A DNA stretch of 64,000 nucleotides from Paracoccus ravus (GCF_004522175.1 NZ_SDEB01000002.1:62001-126000), one strand, 5' to 3'. Shown: positions 18,690-27,766, counted from the first letter of the stretch. Numbers and translations: made by a program. Notes: generated by a model not told the origin, from the sequence alone.

Positions 18690-19916
18690 TCAGGCCCGGA
18701 CCAGCACCGCAAGATCAGCGACATTCGTTCCCGTGGCCCCGGTCACGACCAGCGCGCCCCCCGCCTGCAAAGCCGGGGTCGAATCGTTATTCCCCAAGGC
18801 CGCCACCGGATCGACACCGCTGGCCCGGATCGCGGCCAGACTCCCCGGCCCGACCAAACCGCCCGCCGCCTCGCCCGGCCCGTCGCGCCCGTCGCTTCCG
18901 ACCGAGGCAAAGGCCCAGTCGAAAGGCGCGGGCCGATCCTCGGCCAGCAGCGCGAGGCGCAAGGCCAGTTCCTGATTGCGCCCGCCCATGCCGCTGCCAA
19001 CCAGCCGCACCGTGGTTTCGCCGCCGAAGGCCAATGCCTGTCCGGGACGCAATCCGCCCGCCAAGGCCCAGATCGCCGCCGCGCAATCCTGCACATCGCC
19101 CTCAAGCGGGATCGGCGCGGGATCGGCCCCGGCCGCGACCATTGCGGCAAGGGAAATCGCATTCGAGCCGACGAGGATATTGCGTGCCTCGGTCAGCGGG
19201 CGTGGATCGTCGGGCCGGGACAGCGCCATGCGGGCGGGTTCCGGCATCTGCTCCCAGATGCTCAGATGCCGCGCGAGTGCTGCGGCCTCGGCGCGGGTCC
19301 CGACCGGCGCAACCGTCGGCCCCGAGGCGATCACCCGCAGATCGTCGCCCGGAACATCCGACAGGATCAGCGCGGTGACCGGAGCCTTCGACAGCCGCAG
19401 CCAGCCGCCGCCCTTCAGCCGCGACAGGCCCTGCCGGATCAGGTTCACCTGCGAAATATCCGCCCCCGAGGCCAGCAGCAACCGGTTCACCGCCTGCTTG
19501 TCGGCAAGACTCATGCCCTCGGCGGGCGCGGGCAGCATGGCCGACCCCCCGCCCGAGATCAGCGCCAGAACCCGGTCACCGGACACAAGCGATTGCAGAA
19601 TGGCGATGACCGCATCCGCCGCCGCCGCCCCGTCCGCATCGGGTTGGGGATGGCCCGCGCGCATCACCCGCGCGCCGGGCAGCGACGCGTCGTTTCCGGC
19701 ATTGGTCACGACCAGAGCCTCCGACCCCGGCAAGGCCCGCAGGGCGGCCTCGGCCATGGCGCGCGCCGCCTTGCCAAGCGCGATGATCTGCCAGCGCCCG
19801 CCGGGCGCGGGCGGATCGGCCAAGACTTCGGCCATGCCGCGCGCGACCGCGGCGGCGGGATCGGCGGCGGCAATACCGGCCTCGATCAGCGCCATGGCAC
19901 GCTCGGCAGGCCGCAT
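18690..19916 (-). CDS. glycerate 2-kinase (DUF4147/MOFRL type)
   Basis: 408 residues. The N-terminal DUF4147 domain has 'WQIIALGKAARAMAEAA', 'VTNAGNDASLPGARVMRAGHPQPD' and 'ALISGGGSAMLPAP', and the C-terminal MOFRL domain has 'LAFGGETTVRLVGSGMGGRNQE' and 'FASVGSDGRDGPGEAAGG'. The family phosphorylates D-glycerate to 2-phosphoglycerate in the cytosol. The ATG at 19916 overlaps the stop of the hydroxyacid dehydrogenase (TGATG), so the pair forms a hydroxypyruvate/tartronate-to-phosphoglycerate module. Also annotated as hydroxypyruvate reductase (TtuD) in older work; the kinase assignment is better supported. Confidence 0.9.
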   Translation of the reverse strand: MRPAERAMALIEAGIAAADPAAAVARGMAEVLADPPAPGGRWQIIALGKAARAMAEAALRALPGSEALVVTNAGNDASLPGARVMRAGHPQPDADGAAAADAVIAILQSLVSGDRVLALISGGGSAMLPAPAEGMSLADKQAVNRLLLASGADISQVNLIRQGLSRLKGGGWLRLSKAPVTALILSDVPGDDLRVIASGPTVAPVGTRAEAAALARHLSIWEQMPEPARMALSRPDDPRPLTEARNILVGSNAISLAAMVAAGADPAPIPLEGDVQDCAAAIWALAGGLRPGQALAFGGETTVRLVGSGMGGRNQELALRLALLAEDRPAPFDWAFASVGSDGRDGPGEAAGGLVGPGSLAAIRASGVDPVAALGNNDSTPALQAGGALVVTGATGTNVADLAVLVRA

Positions 19917-20866
19917 CAGTTCACCGGGTTGGGCAGGGCGCGCCCCTCCGAGAAGGCGACGAGATTGCTCAACGCCTTCATCGCCATGGCGGTGCGGACC
20001 TCTTCGGCGGCAGTGCCGAGATGCGGCAGCAGGGTCACGTTCTCCATCCCGCAAAGCGCGGGCGAAACCAAGGGCTCGCGCTCATAGACATCGAGACCCG
20101 CGCCCGCGATCAAGCCTGATTGCAGCGCCGCGACCAGAGCGGCCTCATCAACGACATCGCCGCGCGCGATGTTAATGAGGAAAGAATGCGGCCCCAGCAG
20201 CGCCAATTCCCGCGCCCCGATCAGATGCCGCGTCGCCGCCCCGCCCGGCACGGCGATGACCGCGAAATCGGATTGCCGCAGCAACTCGTCCAGCCCCTCG
20301 ACCTGACGGGCCGGCAGATCCAGCGCCGAAACCATCGAGCGGTTATGGAAAAGCACCTCCATGCCGAAGCCGAAATGACAGCGCCGCGCAATGGCCTTGC
20401 CGATCCGGCCCATGCCGATGATGCCGACCGTCGCCCCGGTGACGTGACGGCCCAGAAGCTGGGTCGGCTGCCACCCGGTCCAGCCGCCCGCGCGCAGCAG
20501 CCGCTCGCCCTCGCCCGCGCGGCGCGCGGTCATCAGGATCAGTGTCAGCGCGATGTCGGCGGTGGCCTCGGTCACCGCATCGGGCGTGTTCGAGACCGCG
20601 ATCCCCGACTTCGCCGCCGCAGCCACGTCGATATGATTATAACCCGCGCCGAAATTCGCGATCAACCTGCAGCGCAGATCGCCTTGGAATGCCTCGGCGG
20701 CGAAACGGTCGCCAAGGGTCGGCATGATGGCGTCGAATTCACGCATGGCCTCATGCGCCTCTTCGGGGGAAAGCCCGTCCTTGCGATCAAGGATCTTGGC
20801 ATCGAAACGCTCGGAAAGCGCGCGTTCTGCCGCATGGGTCATGCGGCGCGTGACAAGTATGCGCAT
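19916..20866 (-). CDS. D-2-hydroxyacid dehydrogenase (glyoxylate/hydroxypyruvate reductase-like)
   Basis: 316 residues. The NAD(P)-binding Rossmann motif is 'VGIIGMGRIGKAIARR' (about 147-162). The family catalytic set shows as 'INIARGDVVDEAAL' (Arg), the Glu in 'GLDVYEREPLV' and 'TLLPHLGTAAEEVR' (His). It would reduce glyoxylate or hydroxypyruvate to glycolate or D-glycerate, matching the adjacent glycerate kinase. The start '[17 protein letters not shown]' at 20866 forms a TGATG overlap with csaA. The exact substrate is inferred from context. Confidence 0.9.
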   Translation of the reverse strand: MRILVTRRMTHAAERALSERFDAKILDRKDGLSPEEAHEAMREFDAIMPTLGDRFAAEAFQGDLRCRLIANFGAGYNHIDVAAAAKSGIAVSNTPDAVTEATADIALTLILMTARRAGEGERLLRAGGWTGWQPTQLLGRHVTGATVGIIGMGRIGKAIARRCHFGFGMEVLFHNRSMVSALDLPARQVEGLDELLRQSDFAVIAVPGGAATRHLIGARELALLGPHSFLINIARGDVVDEAALVAALQSGLIAGAGLDVYEREPLVSPALCGMENVTLLPHLGTAAEEVRTAMAMKALSNLVAFSEGRALPNPVN

Positions 20867-21219
20867 CAATACATCCTTCCGCCGATCGGGACCGGCTTGT
20901 CGGGGGTGATCAGCACGACCTCGCCGGATTCGTCGGGCAGGCCCAGCACCAGCACCTCGGACATGAAGGGGCCGATCTGGCGCGGCGGGAAATTCACCAC
21001 CGCCAGCACCTGCTTGCCGATCAGCGCCTCGGGGTCGTAATGGCGGGTGATCTGGGCCGAGGACTTGCGCTCTCCGATCTCGGGGCCGAAATCGAGCCAC
21101 AGCTTGATCGCGGGCTTGCGCGCCTCGGGAAAAGGCTCGGCGCGGGTGATCTTTCCGGTGCGGATATCGACGGCGGCGAAATCGTCCCAGCCGATCTGGG
21201 CGGCTTGCGGCTTGCTCAT
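20866..21219 (-). CDS. csaA: CsaA-type tRNA-binding protein
   Basis: 117 residues, a single EMAP-II-like OB-fold tRNA-binding domain: '[32 protein letters not shown]', '[31 protein letters not shown]' and '[18 protein letters not shown]'. CsaA proteins are small dimers that bind tRNA and have been linked to export chaperoning. It is coupled at both ends: its ATG overlaps the proC stop (ATGA) and its stop overlaps the dehydrogenase start. Why it sits in this operon is not evident. Confidence 0.92.
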   Translation of the reverse strand: MSKPQAAQIGWDDFAAVDIRTGKITRAEPFPEARKPAIKLWLDFGPEIGERKSSAQITRHYDPEALIGKQVLAVVNFPPRQIGPFMSEVLVLGLPDESGEVVLITPDKPVPIGGRMY

Positions 21220-22022
21220 TTGCCAAGCTCCCGGCCACGCGCGGCGGCGGCGGCGATGGTGCGGCGCATCAAGGGCGGCAGGCCATGCTCGGCATCCATC
21301 AATTCGCGCAGACCGGCGGCGGTGGTCCCGCCCGGAGAGGTCACGTTCTCGCGCAGTTTCGCGGGGTCTTCGTCCTCATGCACTGCCAGTGCCCCGGCCC
21401 CGGCGACGGTTGCCCGGGCCAGCGCCAGCGCCAATTCGGGGGAAAGCCCCTCGGAAATACCTGCGCCGGTCATCGCCTCGATCATGTGGAAGACATAGGC
21501 CGGGCCCGAGCCGGAAAGCGCGGTGACGGCATCCATCTGATCCTCGGCCTCGAGACGGACGACGCGGCCCACGGTTGCAAGCAGCGCCTCGGCCAGATCC
21601 ATCTCGGGCGCACCCGCCTTGGCATTGCCGATGATCGCGGTGATGCCCTGCCCTATGGCCGCAGGCGTGTTCGGCATCGCGCGCACGATGGGCGAGGCCG
21701 GGAAGGCCGCCTCATAAGCCGCGATGGTGACCCCCGCTGCAACCGACAGCACCAGCGTCTCGGCACCGAAGCCCGCCAATTGCGGCAAGACGCCCGCCAT
21801 CATCTGCGGCTTGACCGCGATGACCAGTACGGCGGGCGATTGCGGCAAGGTCCCGTTCACCGAAACGCCAAGCTGCGTGAGTTCCGGGCGCGGGTTCGGA
21901 TCGACCACATGCACCGCGCCGGGTTCGAGCCCGTTTTTCAGCCAGCCATCCAGCAGCGCGCCGCCCATGCGACCGCAGCCGATCAGGACCAGCCCGCGCG
22001 CGTTCAATGCCGAAATATCCAT
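21216..22022 (-). CDS. proC: pyrroline-5-carboxylate reductase
   Basis: 268 residues. The N-terminal NADP-binding motif is '[17 protein letters not shown]', followed by '[16 protein letters not shown]', '[15 protein letters not shown]' and the C-terminal signature '[19 protein letters not shown]'. It catalyses the last step of proline synthesis, reduction of pyrroline-5-carboxylate. It is the first gene of the coupled set proC-csaA-dehydrogenase-glycerate kinase and lies 47 bp after ybjN. Confidence 0.96.
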   Translation of the reverse strand: MDISALNARGLVLIGCGRMGGALLDGWLKNGLEPGAVHVVDPNPRPELTQLGVSVNGTLPQSPAVLVIAVKPQMMAGVLPQLAGFGAETLVLSVAAGVTIAAYEAAFPASPIVRAMPNTPAAIGQGITAIIGNAKAGAPEMDLAEALLATVGRVVRLEAEDQMDAVTALSGSGPAYVFHMIEAMTGAGISEGLSPELALALARATVAGAGALAVHEDEDPAKLRENVTSPGGTTAAGLRELMDAEHGLPPLMRRTIAAAAARGRELGK

Positions 22023-22069
22023 TGCATTCCCCCTGCTTCGCCGCCCGAACCGGATGTCAGGGGCGGCTC

Positions 22070-22570
22070 TCAGGCCCGTCCGTAGGCTTCGGACATGGCG
22101 ATGTCCAGAGCCGCCTCGGGCGAGGCATCGCCCCAGCAGGCCAATTGGAAGCAGGGATAGAAGCGCTCACAAGATTGGATCGCATTGCCGATCATCTGGT
22201 CGATCTGCTCGGGGCTCGCGATCGCATCGCCCGACAGCACCAGACCATAGCGCCAGACCATCAGCTTCTGCTGCGCCCAGAAGGTGAAGCCGCCATCCCA
22301 GACCTGATCATTCGCAAGGTTCAGCACTTCGTAAAGCGCAGACAGGCGCTCGGTCGGAGGGTCCATGTCGAAGGTGCAGATCAGGCGCAGGACCTCTTCG
22401 CGCGGCGACCATGCGAGGGTGATTGAGTAAGTCCGCCAGAGCCCCTCGACCGGGATCGCGATCTGATCTTCGGCGAGACGGTCGAAGTCCCATTCGCGAT
22501 GGGCCGCGACACATTCGACGATGTCGATCGGGTGGATCTCGTCGCTGTGGATGAAGTCTACCTGCGCCAT
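22070..22570 (-). CDS. YbjN domain-containing protein
   Basis: 166 residues with no signal or membrane segment. The YbjN (type III secretion chaperone-like) domain is recognisable from 'IVECVAAHREWDFDRLAEDQIAIPVEGLWRTYSITLAW', 'LYEVLNLANDQVWDGGFTFWAQQKLMVWRYGLVL' and the closing 'CFQLACWGDASPEAALD'. The function of the alphaproteobacterial form is not established; it may be a cytosolic chaperone-fold protein. It is probably cotranscribed with proC, 47 bp downstream. Confidence 0.85.
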   Translation of the reverse strand: MAQVDFIHSDEIHPIDIVECVAAHREWDFDRLAEDQIAIPVEGLWRTYSITLAWSPREEVLRLICTFDMDPPTERLSALYEVLNLANDQVWDGGFTFWAQQKLMVWRYGLVLSGDAIASPEQIDQMIGNAIQSCERFYPCFQLACWGDASPEAALDIAMSEAYGRA

Positions 22571-22762
22571 CTTCCCCCTGCCTTTCCAGAGTGGGCCGTC
22601 CCCATTCGCTGGGGTTTGCGACTACACCCGGCGTATCCTCCCGGATGTGCCTACCATATATCGTGTTCTCAAACCACGAGGGTGTAAAGCGAAAATTCGG
22701 TTACCGCTTGGGTTTCGCTGCAGGCGCAGTATAGCGCAGAATCTCATCTCGCAGATGCAGAA
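22571..22762. other. AT-richer intergenic stretch between ybjN and the purK hairpin
   Basis: No coding frame is convincing. On the minus strand this is the ybjN leader, with GGGAGGATACGCC near 22640. On the plus strand TTGGGT (22708-22713), a 16-bp spacer and TATAGC (22730-22735) could be a promoter that runs into the hairpin at 22763. Nothing further is supported. Confidence 0.3.
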
Positions 22763-22789
22763 ACGGCGCGGGTGAAATGCCCGCGCCGT
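22763..22789 (-). terminator. terminator hairpin after purK
   Basis: Perfect 10-bp arms ACGGCGCGGG (22763-22772) and CCCGCGCCGT (22780-22789), extended by a G-T pair, followed on the minus strand by TTTCTG. It lies 28 bp after the purK stop. Confidence 0.7.
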
Positions 22790-22817
22790 CTGGATTCGTT
22801 GAATTATTTCGTCGCGC

Positions 22818-23861
22818 CTAGAGAACGCGGTTCACATGGCCCATCTTGCGGCCGGGCCGGGCATCGCCCTTGCCGTAAAGATGGATCTGGGTGCGCGGCT
22901 GTTTGAGCAAATCGGGGATTCGGTCGATGTCATCGCCGATCAGGTTCTCCATCTCGACATCGGCATAGCGCTGGCCATCGCCCAGCGGCAGACCGGCAAC
23001 CGCGCGGATATGCTGCTCGAACTGGTCGACGGCGCAGCCCGCCTGAGTCCAATGGCCCGAATTATGGACCCGAGGCGCGATCTCATTGACGATCAGCCCC
23101 TCGCGGGTGACGAAAAGCTCGACCCCCATGACCCCGACATAATCGAGCGCATTCACGATGCGCGCCGCGATCAGCACGGCATCGGTCAGCAGCGATTGCG
23201 ACAAACCGCAGGGCACGGTGGTGGTGCGCAGGATGCCCTCGCGATGGACATTCAGGCCGGGATCAAAGGCCGAGACCTGACCGTCAGCACCGCGCGCCAC
23301 GATGACGCTGATCTCGGCCGAGAACTCGACGAAGCCTTCCAGCACCGAGGGCGCGCCGGTCCAGTCGCGGCTCTCGGCATCCTTGAAGCGGATCTGGCCC
23401 TTGCCGTCATAGCCCATGCGGCGGGTCTTGAGGATCGCGGGCGCGCCCAGTTCGGCCAGCGCGGCGGGCAGGTCGGTTTCGGTTTCCACATTGCGATAGG
23501 GCGCAGTGCGCAGACCGATCCCGGCGAGGAAATCCTTCTCCGTCAGCCGGTCCTGCGAGACCGCCAATGCGCCGCGGTTCGGGCGGATCGGGCGGATCGA
23601 TTCCAGAAGGTCCAGCGCGGCGGTCGGGACATTCTCGAATTCATAGGTGATGACATCGACGCCTTCGGCAAAGGCGCGCAAGGCGGCCTCGTCCTCATAG
23701 GGCGCATTGGTCACGGCATGGGCGACATCGGCGGCGGGCGAGGCGCCCGGCTCATAGACATGGCAGCGATAGCCGAGGCGGCTCGCGGCCACGGAAAGCA
23801 TCCGGCCCAATTGCCCGCCGCCAAGGATGCCGATGGTGGAACCCGGTTTCAGTTCAGTCAT
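22818..23861 (-). CDS. purK: 5-(carboxyamino)imidazole ribonucleotide synthase
   Basis: 347 residues of the ATP-grasp fold. '[25 protein letters not shown]' at the N-terminus, '[15 protein letters not shown]' and '[15 protein letters not shown]' near 265 are the PurK signatures. It converts AIR, bicarbonate and ATP to N5-CAIR in purine synthesis. The start 'MTELKPGST' at 23861 overlaps the purE stop by 8 bp. The frame is open further upstream inside purE but is not coding there. Confidence 0.97.
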   Translation of the reverse strand: MTELKPGSTIGILGGGQLGRMLSVAASRLGYRCHVYEPGASPAADVAHAVTNAPYEDEAALRAFAEGVDVITYEFENVPTAALDLLESIRPIRPNRGALAVSQDRLTEKDFLAGIGLRTAPYRNVETETDLPAALAELGAPAILKTRRMGYDGKGQIRFKDAESRDWTGAPSVLEGFVEFSAEISVIVARGADGQVSAFDPGLNVHREGILRTTTVPCGLSQSLLTDAVLIAARIVNALDYVGVMGVELFVTREGLIVNEIAPRVHNSGHWTQAGCAVDQFEQHIRAVAGLPLGDGQRYADVEMENLIGDDIDRIPDLLKQPRTQIHLYGKGDARPGRKMGHVNRVL

Positions 23862-24339
23862 CTTTCGGCTCCTCGGGGATCGAGGCCGACAGCGCCTCGC
23901 GCCACGCATCCAGACGCGCGGCGAGTTCGGGATCGTTGATCGCAAGGATGCCCGCGGCCATCAGCCCGGCATTGGCCGCGCCCGCCGAGCCAATTGCCAT
24001 GGTCGCCACCGGATAGCCCTTGGGCATCTGCAGGATGGAATAGAGCGAATCGACCCCCGACAGCGCGCGGGTCTGGACCGGCACGCCGATCACCGGCACG
24101 CGGGTCTTGGAGGCCATCATGCCCGGCAGATGCGCAGCACCTCCCGCCCCCGCGATGATCACCTTGAGGCCGCGCGACACCGCCGTCTTGCCGTATTCCC
24201 ACAAGCGGTCCGGCGTGCGATGGGCGCTGACGATCTTGGTCTCGTAGGCGATCCCCAACTCGTCCAGAATGGTGGCTGCCTCGCGCATGGTGGGCCAGTC
24301 CGACTGGCTGCCCATGATGATTCCGACGGGTTTTTCCAT
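23854..24339 (-). CDS. purE: 5-(carboxyamino)imidazole ribonucleotide mutase
   Basis: 161 residues, class I PurE size. '[17 protein letters not shown]', '[13 protein letters not shown]', '[16 protein letters not shown]' and '[21 protein letters not shown]' are diagnostic. It moves the carboxyl group of N5-CAIR to give CAIR, directly after PurK. The start at 24339 gives '[11 protein letters not shown]'. The upstream open frame has no similarity. It is the first gene of the purEK operon. Confidence 0.97.
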   Translation of the reverse strand: MEKPVGIIMGSQSDWPTMREAATILDELGIAYETKIVSAHRTPDRLWEYGKTAVSRGLKVIIAGAGGAAHLPGMMASKTRVPVIGVPVQTRALSGVDSLYSILQMPKGYPVATMAIGSAGAANAGLMAAGILAINDPELAARLDAWREALSASIPEEPKDD

Positions 24340-24426
24340 GAGATCGCCCCTTCTCGCGCATGTTTCCCCCGCCCTAATGCGCGCGCGGGCCAGATGCAAT
24401 CAGCCGATGGGGGCAGGCCGGGGAGA

Positions 24427-24645
24427 TCAGGCGATAATGTCGGGGGTCAATTCATCCTCGAGCCGCGAGATGCGGTCCTTGAGGGCGAGTTTTTGCTTTT
24501 TCAGCCGCTGCAGGGTCAGCGAATGGGTCAGGCTCTGATCCGAAAGCGCCGCGATCGCCTCGTCGAGATCCCGATGCTCGCGCCTCAGCACGGCAAGGCG
24601 CGTGCGGGCGATCTCTTCATGGGACATCTCGTGCTGGGCGTTCAT
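24427..24645 (-). CDS. DUF465 (YdcH-like) small coiled-coil protein
   Basis: 72 residues, almost wholly helical and charged. 'LAVLRREHRDLDEAIAAL' and 'LQRLKKQKLALKDRISRLED' match the DUF465 pattern, predicted to form a short antiparallel coiled coil. The family is widespread in proteobacteria, has no established role, and often occurs near heat-shock or purine genes. It stands alone 87 bp upstream of purE, divergent from hsp20. Confidence 0.88.
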   Translation of the reverse strand: MNAQHEMSHEEIARTRLAVLRREHRDLDEAIAALSDQSLTHSLTLQRLKKQKLALKDRISRLEDELTPDIIA

Positions 24646-24719
24646 TTCGGGCCTCGGGCTGGACTGCGCCCGTTATAACGCAGCACTTCCGCACTGTTAA
24701 TGCCCTTGCTGTCGCAGCA

Positions 24720-24748
24720 CTTGCGCATGCTTACCTGCGCCCACATAT
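24720..24748 (+). promoter_or_regulatory. candidate RpoH-type promoter for hsp20
   Basis: CTTGCGC (24720-24726), a 13-bp spacer and CCCACATAT (24740-24748) resemble the heat-shock sigma pattern (CTTG... and CCCCATAT-like). An rpoH gene lies about 11 kb away. The small heat-shock gene starts about 65 bp downstream. Confidence 0.4.
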
Positions 24749-24814
24749 TCAATCTGCCGGATTGCCGCTTCGGGGTCCGGCCGACAGTCGCTTTGATGCA
24801 AAGGGCTTGGGGAT

Positions 24815-25225
24815 ATGACCAAGATCAGTCTGGCCACTCATCCGTTCCTGCTGGGGTTCGACCAGCTTGAACGACTGGCCGAACGGGCCGCCAAGGGGGC
24901 CGAGGGCTACCCGCCCTACAATATCGAACATCAGGGGCCGAACGGTTTCCGCATCACTCTGGCCGTGGCCGGGTTTTCCGAGGACGACCTGTCGATCACG
25001 CTCGAGGACCGCCAATTGGTGATTCGCGGTCGTCAGGCCGAGATCGACGAGGACCGGGTCTTCCTGCATCGCGGCATCGCCGCGCGGGCCTTCCAGCGCA
25101 GCTTCGTGCTGGCCGATGGCGTCGAGGTCGTCTCGGCGGGCATGGAAAATGGCCTGTTGAATATCGATCTGCGTCGCGCTGTTCCCGACAGCATCGTGCA
25201 GACCATTCCGATCAGCCGCAAATGA
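24815..25225 (+). CDS. Hsp20 family small heat-shock protein
   Basis: 136 residues. The alpha-crystallin domain (about 33-130) has 'YPPYNIEHQGPNGFRITLAVAGFSEDDLSITLED' and the C-terminal 'GLLNIDLRR', and the short tail 'IVQTIPIS' carries an I-x-I-like motif. It is an IbpA-type ATP-independent holdase that binds unfolding proteins in the cytosol. It forms a two-gene unit with DUF1150 (13-bp gap), the usual alphaproteobacterial arrangement, followed by a terminator. Heat induction through RpoH is likely (see upstream promoter). Confidence 0.95.
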   Translation: MTKISLATHPFLLGFDQLERLAERAAKGAEGYPPYNIEHQGPNGFRITLAVAGFSEDDLSITLEDRQLVIRGRQAEIDEDRVFLHRGIAARAFQRSFVLADGVEVVSAGMENGLLNIDLRRAVPDSIVQTIPISRK

Positions 25226-25238
25226 AAGGGGATCGCAC

Positions 25239-25466
25239 ATGAACGAGAAATTCGATTTCGAGGCCGAGGCCTCGGGCAATACCGTCTATATCCGCCGGGT
25301 CGAGCTTGACAGCCTGCCCGACGAGGTGCGCAGCCAGGTTCCGGATGTGGACGCGCTTTATGCCGTTCATGGCATCGATGGCGAGCGCCTTGCGCTGGTC
25401 AAGGACCGCAAAATGGCCTTCATGCTGGCGCGCCAGAACGAGTTGGAACCGGTCAGCGTCCACTGA
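25239..25466 (+). CDS. DUF1150 small protein paired with hsp20
   Basis: 75 residues. 'TVYIRRVELDSLPDEVRSQ', 'LYAVHGIDGERLALVKDRKMAF' and 'ARQNELEPVSVH' match the DUF1150 family, found in alphaproteobacteria mostly right behind small heat-shock genes. Function is unknown; an accessory role for the chaperone is inferred from the pairing. AAAGGGG lies before the start. Confidence 0.92.
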   Translation: MNEKFDFEAEASGNTVYIRRVELDSLPDEVRSQVPDVDALYAVHGIDGERLALVKDRKMAFMLARQNELEPVSVH

Positions 25467-25488
25467 TTCGACATGTCTGGAAAAATGA

Positions 25489-25516
25489 GAAGCGCCGCCC
25501 CAATGGCGGCGCTTTT
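25489..25516 (+). terminator. intrinsic terminator after hsp20-DUF1150
   Basis: Stem AGCGCCGCC / GGCGGCGCT (25491-25499 and 25505-25513) with loop CCAAT, extended by A-T pairs, followed by a T-run ending at 25515. A canonical rightward terminator between convergent genes. Confidence 0.88.
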
Positions 25517-25536
25517 GCTTGATTTCGCGGTGTTTT

Positions 25537-25995
25537 CTACATGCTTGGCTGGACGGTCGTGGCCATGGTCCCGCCTGTCGTCGCGGTTCCGGTCGGCGAG
25601 GCGATCGCGGCATCCGCGGCAGCCACCTCTTCGGTCGTGGCAGGACGGGTGCTGGCACGCTGATAGGTCTGGGTCGCCGGAATTTCCTGAATGATGCCGC
25701 CCGGCCCGCAGGTCGCGGTGAATTCGGTCAGACCACCCTCTGTCGGCGTCTCGCTGTAGGTCGCGACCGTGCCATCGACGCAGCCCCGGTCCAGAACCTG
25801 CCGCACCACCTGCTGACTGAAATTCGCCGGATCATAGACCCCAACCAGATTTCCGTCCGAGACAGTCACGACGAAATGGTTGCGATTGGCGGGTGCGGCC
25901 TCATCCGTGGTGTCGGCGCAGCCGGCCAGGATCGCGCAAGAGGCGAGGACCGCCCCCAACCCAGCAATTCTGAAATTCTGGCTTAGTCCAGTCAT
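25537..25995 (-). CDS. hypothetical lipoprotein
   Basis: 152 residues. A lipoprotein signal peptide ends in lipobox LAGC at about residue 26. The mature part has two more cysteines ('DRGCVDGTV' and 'TATCGPGG') that could form a disulfide, and an Ala/Thr-rich low-complexity tail ('ASPTGTATTGGTMATTV'). ATG 25995 is preferred to 26004 because AAGGAT lies 7 bases upstream. I recognise no family. It is likely anchored in a membrane facing the periplasm. Confidence 0.75.
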   Translation of the reverse strand: MTGLSQNFRIAGLGAVLASCAILAGCADTTDEAAPANRNHFVVTVSDGNLVGVYDPANFSQQVVRQVLDRGCVDGTVATYSETPTEGGLTEFTATCGPGGIIQEIPATQTYQRASTRPATTEEVAAADAAIASPTGTATTGGTMATTVQPSM

Positions 25996-26092
25996 GGCGA
26001 TCATCCTTATGATGGTTCCGAAAAATCTGGCTTCGTCGTGGCTTAACGATGCCAGAGCACAAGGGTTGCATCAACAGGAGTGATCGGCAGCC

Positions 26093-26899
26093 TCAGCCGG
26101 GAAAGCCGTATCGGCCAATCATCGCGCGCACCGCGCGGTCATTGCCATCTCCGGCCAGATTGCCGCCGCGCAGATTCTGTTCCTGCGTGCCGGGCCATTC
26201 GGTGATGCGGAAGCGGCCGCCGATCTTTTCCGGGCGCGATCCGGCCAGGCGGTGCATCCAGTATAGCCAGACATCATCGGCCGAGGGCGCAAGGCGCTGG
26301 AACAGCGCGACATCGGTCACCTCGGGATGAAACACCCCCGGCGCATAGAGCACGCCCCCGACCCCGGTCGGAAAGATCAGCGGCGAGCGCTCGGGGGCCT
26401 CGATATTGCGGCGCCAGTCGTCATAGCTGCGGACCTTTCCGTCCTGCAGCGTAACGCGATGCGCGCGGTGACAAACGACACCCGAATCCACCCGCGCCAC
26501 CAGCCGCGCCAGCCAGTCGGCGGGGTAATAGACATCGTCGTCGGCGGTCACGATATGGGCGCCGGGCGATTCCAGCAGCAGCGGAATGATCTTCTTGTAG
26601 GAACGCCAGTCCGGGCAGCTGCGGATCTCGACGCCCGGGACACGGGCCGATTGCGGCAATTGCGCGGCATCGCCCTCGGCCAACCAAAGAATCACGCGAT
26701 CGGCCCGCAGGCTCTGCGAGACCAGCGAGCGCAGCACCAGATGCAGGCTGCCAAAGCGCGGCGGAAAACTCGTCAGACTGATGACCAGTTCGGAGGGCAG
26801 GCCATGCGGCGCGCCGATGACCTCGCGCGCGGCGATCTCAGCCTCGGCTGCACGGATGCGACGCGCGTGCTTCCAGCGCCGGAAAGCATCGGCGATCAT
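26093..26899 (-). CDS. glycosyltransferase-like protein (GT-A type)
   Basis: 268 residues. 'LPSELVISLTSFPPRFGSLHLVLRSL', the acidic cluster 'HIVTADDDVYYPADWLARL' (DxD-type nucleotide-sugar/metal site near 125) and 'PSADDVWLYWMHRLAG' are typical of a family of bacterial glycosyltransferases encoded in polysaccharide or surface loci. The ATG at 26899 overlaps the stop of the upstream glycosyltransferase (ATGA). Donor and acceptor cannot be read from sequence. No other polysaccharide genes are in the window. Confidence 0.8.
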   Translation of the reverse strand: MIADAFRRWKHARRIRAAEAEIAAREVIGAPHGLPSELVISLTSFPPRFGSLHLVLRSLVSQSLRADRVILWLAEGDAAQLPQSARVPGVEIRSCPDWRSYKKIIPLLLESPGAHIVTADDDVYYPADWLARLVARVDSGVVCHRAHRVTLQDGKVRSYDDWRRNIEAPERSPLIFPTGVGGVLYAPGVFHPEVTDVALFQRLAPSADDVWLYWMHRLAGSRPEKIGGRFRITEWPGTQEQNLRGGNLAGDGNDRAVRAMIGRYGFPG

Positions 26900-27675
26900 C
26901 CCTGCCAGGCCTCGCGCAGCCAGTCGATATTGCCGATGCGGCGATACCATTTGCTGCCCCGCCCCGCGAAGACATCCTCCATCTTGGGCGCGCCGGCAAA
27001 AAGCACGATCCGCGCGCCCTCGGGCAGCTTGGGATCATCCAGATAGCTCAGAAGGTTGCGCGGCACGCAATGGTTCTTGAAGCTGACGCACCATTCCCGC
27101 GGCCAGTAATGCAGATTGCCATGCGCAGCCAGTTGGGCCGACTGGAATTGCTGGCTGATCTCGTAGCCCGCGGTCGCGGCGGCGGGATCGGCGAGATAGG
27201 CGTCGAGGATATAGCTATGCGCGCCCACCTCGTAGCGAAAGACCGAGGAGTTGCCGACCGAATGCAGGAAGCGGTCGCGGCCGGGATTGACCTTGCGCAG
27301 GGGCTTGGCCCGGAACAGGTCGTCGTCCCGGATGATGAAGAACTTGCCCGGCAGGTCGAAGAACGGCCCCAGATCGTCCACCACCACCAGATCCAGATCC
27401 AGAAACAGCGCCGTCATGCCGGTGAAGCCGCCCAGATCGGGGCGGAACAACGCGAGCTTCCGCCAACGCGTGTCGCCATGGCCCTTGGGCAGGCCCAGTT
27501 CGGGCAGAGGCAGCGCCTCGACACCGGGATCGATCCCCGCGGCATCGTCGGTAAAGCAGATGAACCGATGCGGCCGGTCCAGATGGCGCTTCACCTGACG
27601 GTAAAGCCGGTTCACGTCCTCGGCCCCGTAGATTGTGCCCCATTTCATGGTCAGGATGAGGACGGGATCGGACAT
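26896..27675 (-). CDS. glycosyltransferase family protein (DxD motif)
   Basis: 259 residues. 'MKWGTIYGAEDVNRLYRQVKRHL' near the N-terminus, 'MTALFLDLDLVVVDDLGPFFDLPG' with the DxD metal/nucleotide-sugar motif near 95, and 'FLHSVGNSSVFRYEVG' resemble a GT8-like clade common in Rhodobacterales. ATG 27675 is chosen over 27696 because AAGG lies at good spacing. It is coupled to the second glycosyltransferase downstream by an ATGA overlap, so the two probably act on the same glycan. Confidence 0.8.
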   Translation of the reverse strand: MSDPVLILTMKWGTIYGAEDVNRLYRQVKRHLDRPHRFICFTDDAAGIDPGVEALPLPELGLPKGHGDTRWRKLALFRPDLGGFTGMTALFLDLDLVVVDDLGPFFDLPGKFFIIRDDDLFRAKPLRKVNPGRDRFLHSVGNSSVFRYEVGAHSYILDAYLADPAAATAGYEISQQFQSAQLAAHGNLHYWPREWCVSFKNHCVPRNLLSYLDDPKLPEGARIVLFAGAPKMEDVFAGRGSKWYRRIGNIDWLREAWQG

Positions 27676-27766
27676 CTGCACACCTTCTTGGCTCATCCCC
27701 CCGCGATAGGCGAAGGGGCCGCGCCGGTCAACGCCGGCGCGGCCCCCTTTGATGACGAAGCGGCGC

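Noticed and set aside
20867..21238. Extended N-terminus of the hydroxyacid dehydrogenase
   Set aside because: It is csaA read in another frame; the true start forms a TGATG overlap at 20866.
26093..27675. Horizontally acquired polysaccharide island
   Set aside because: Only two glycosyltransferases, with base composition like the neighbours and no mobile-element remnants.
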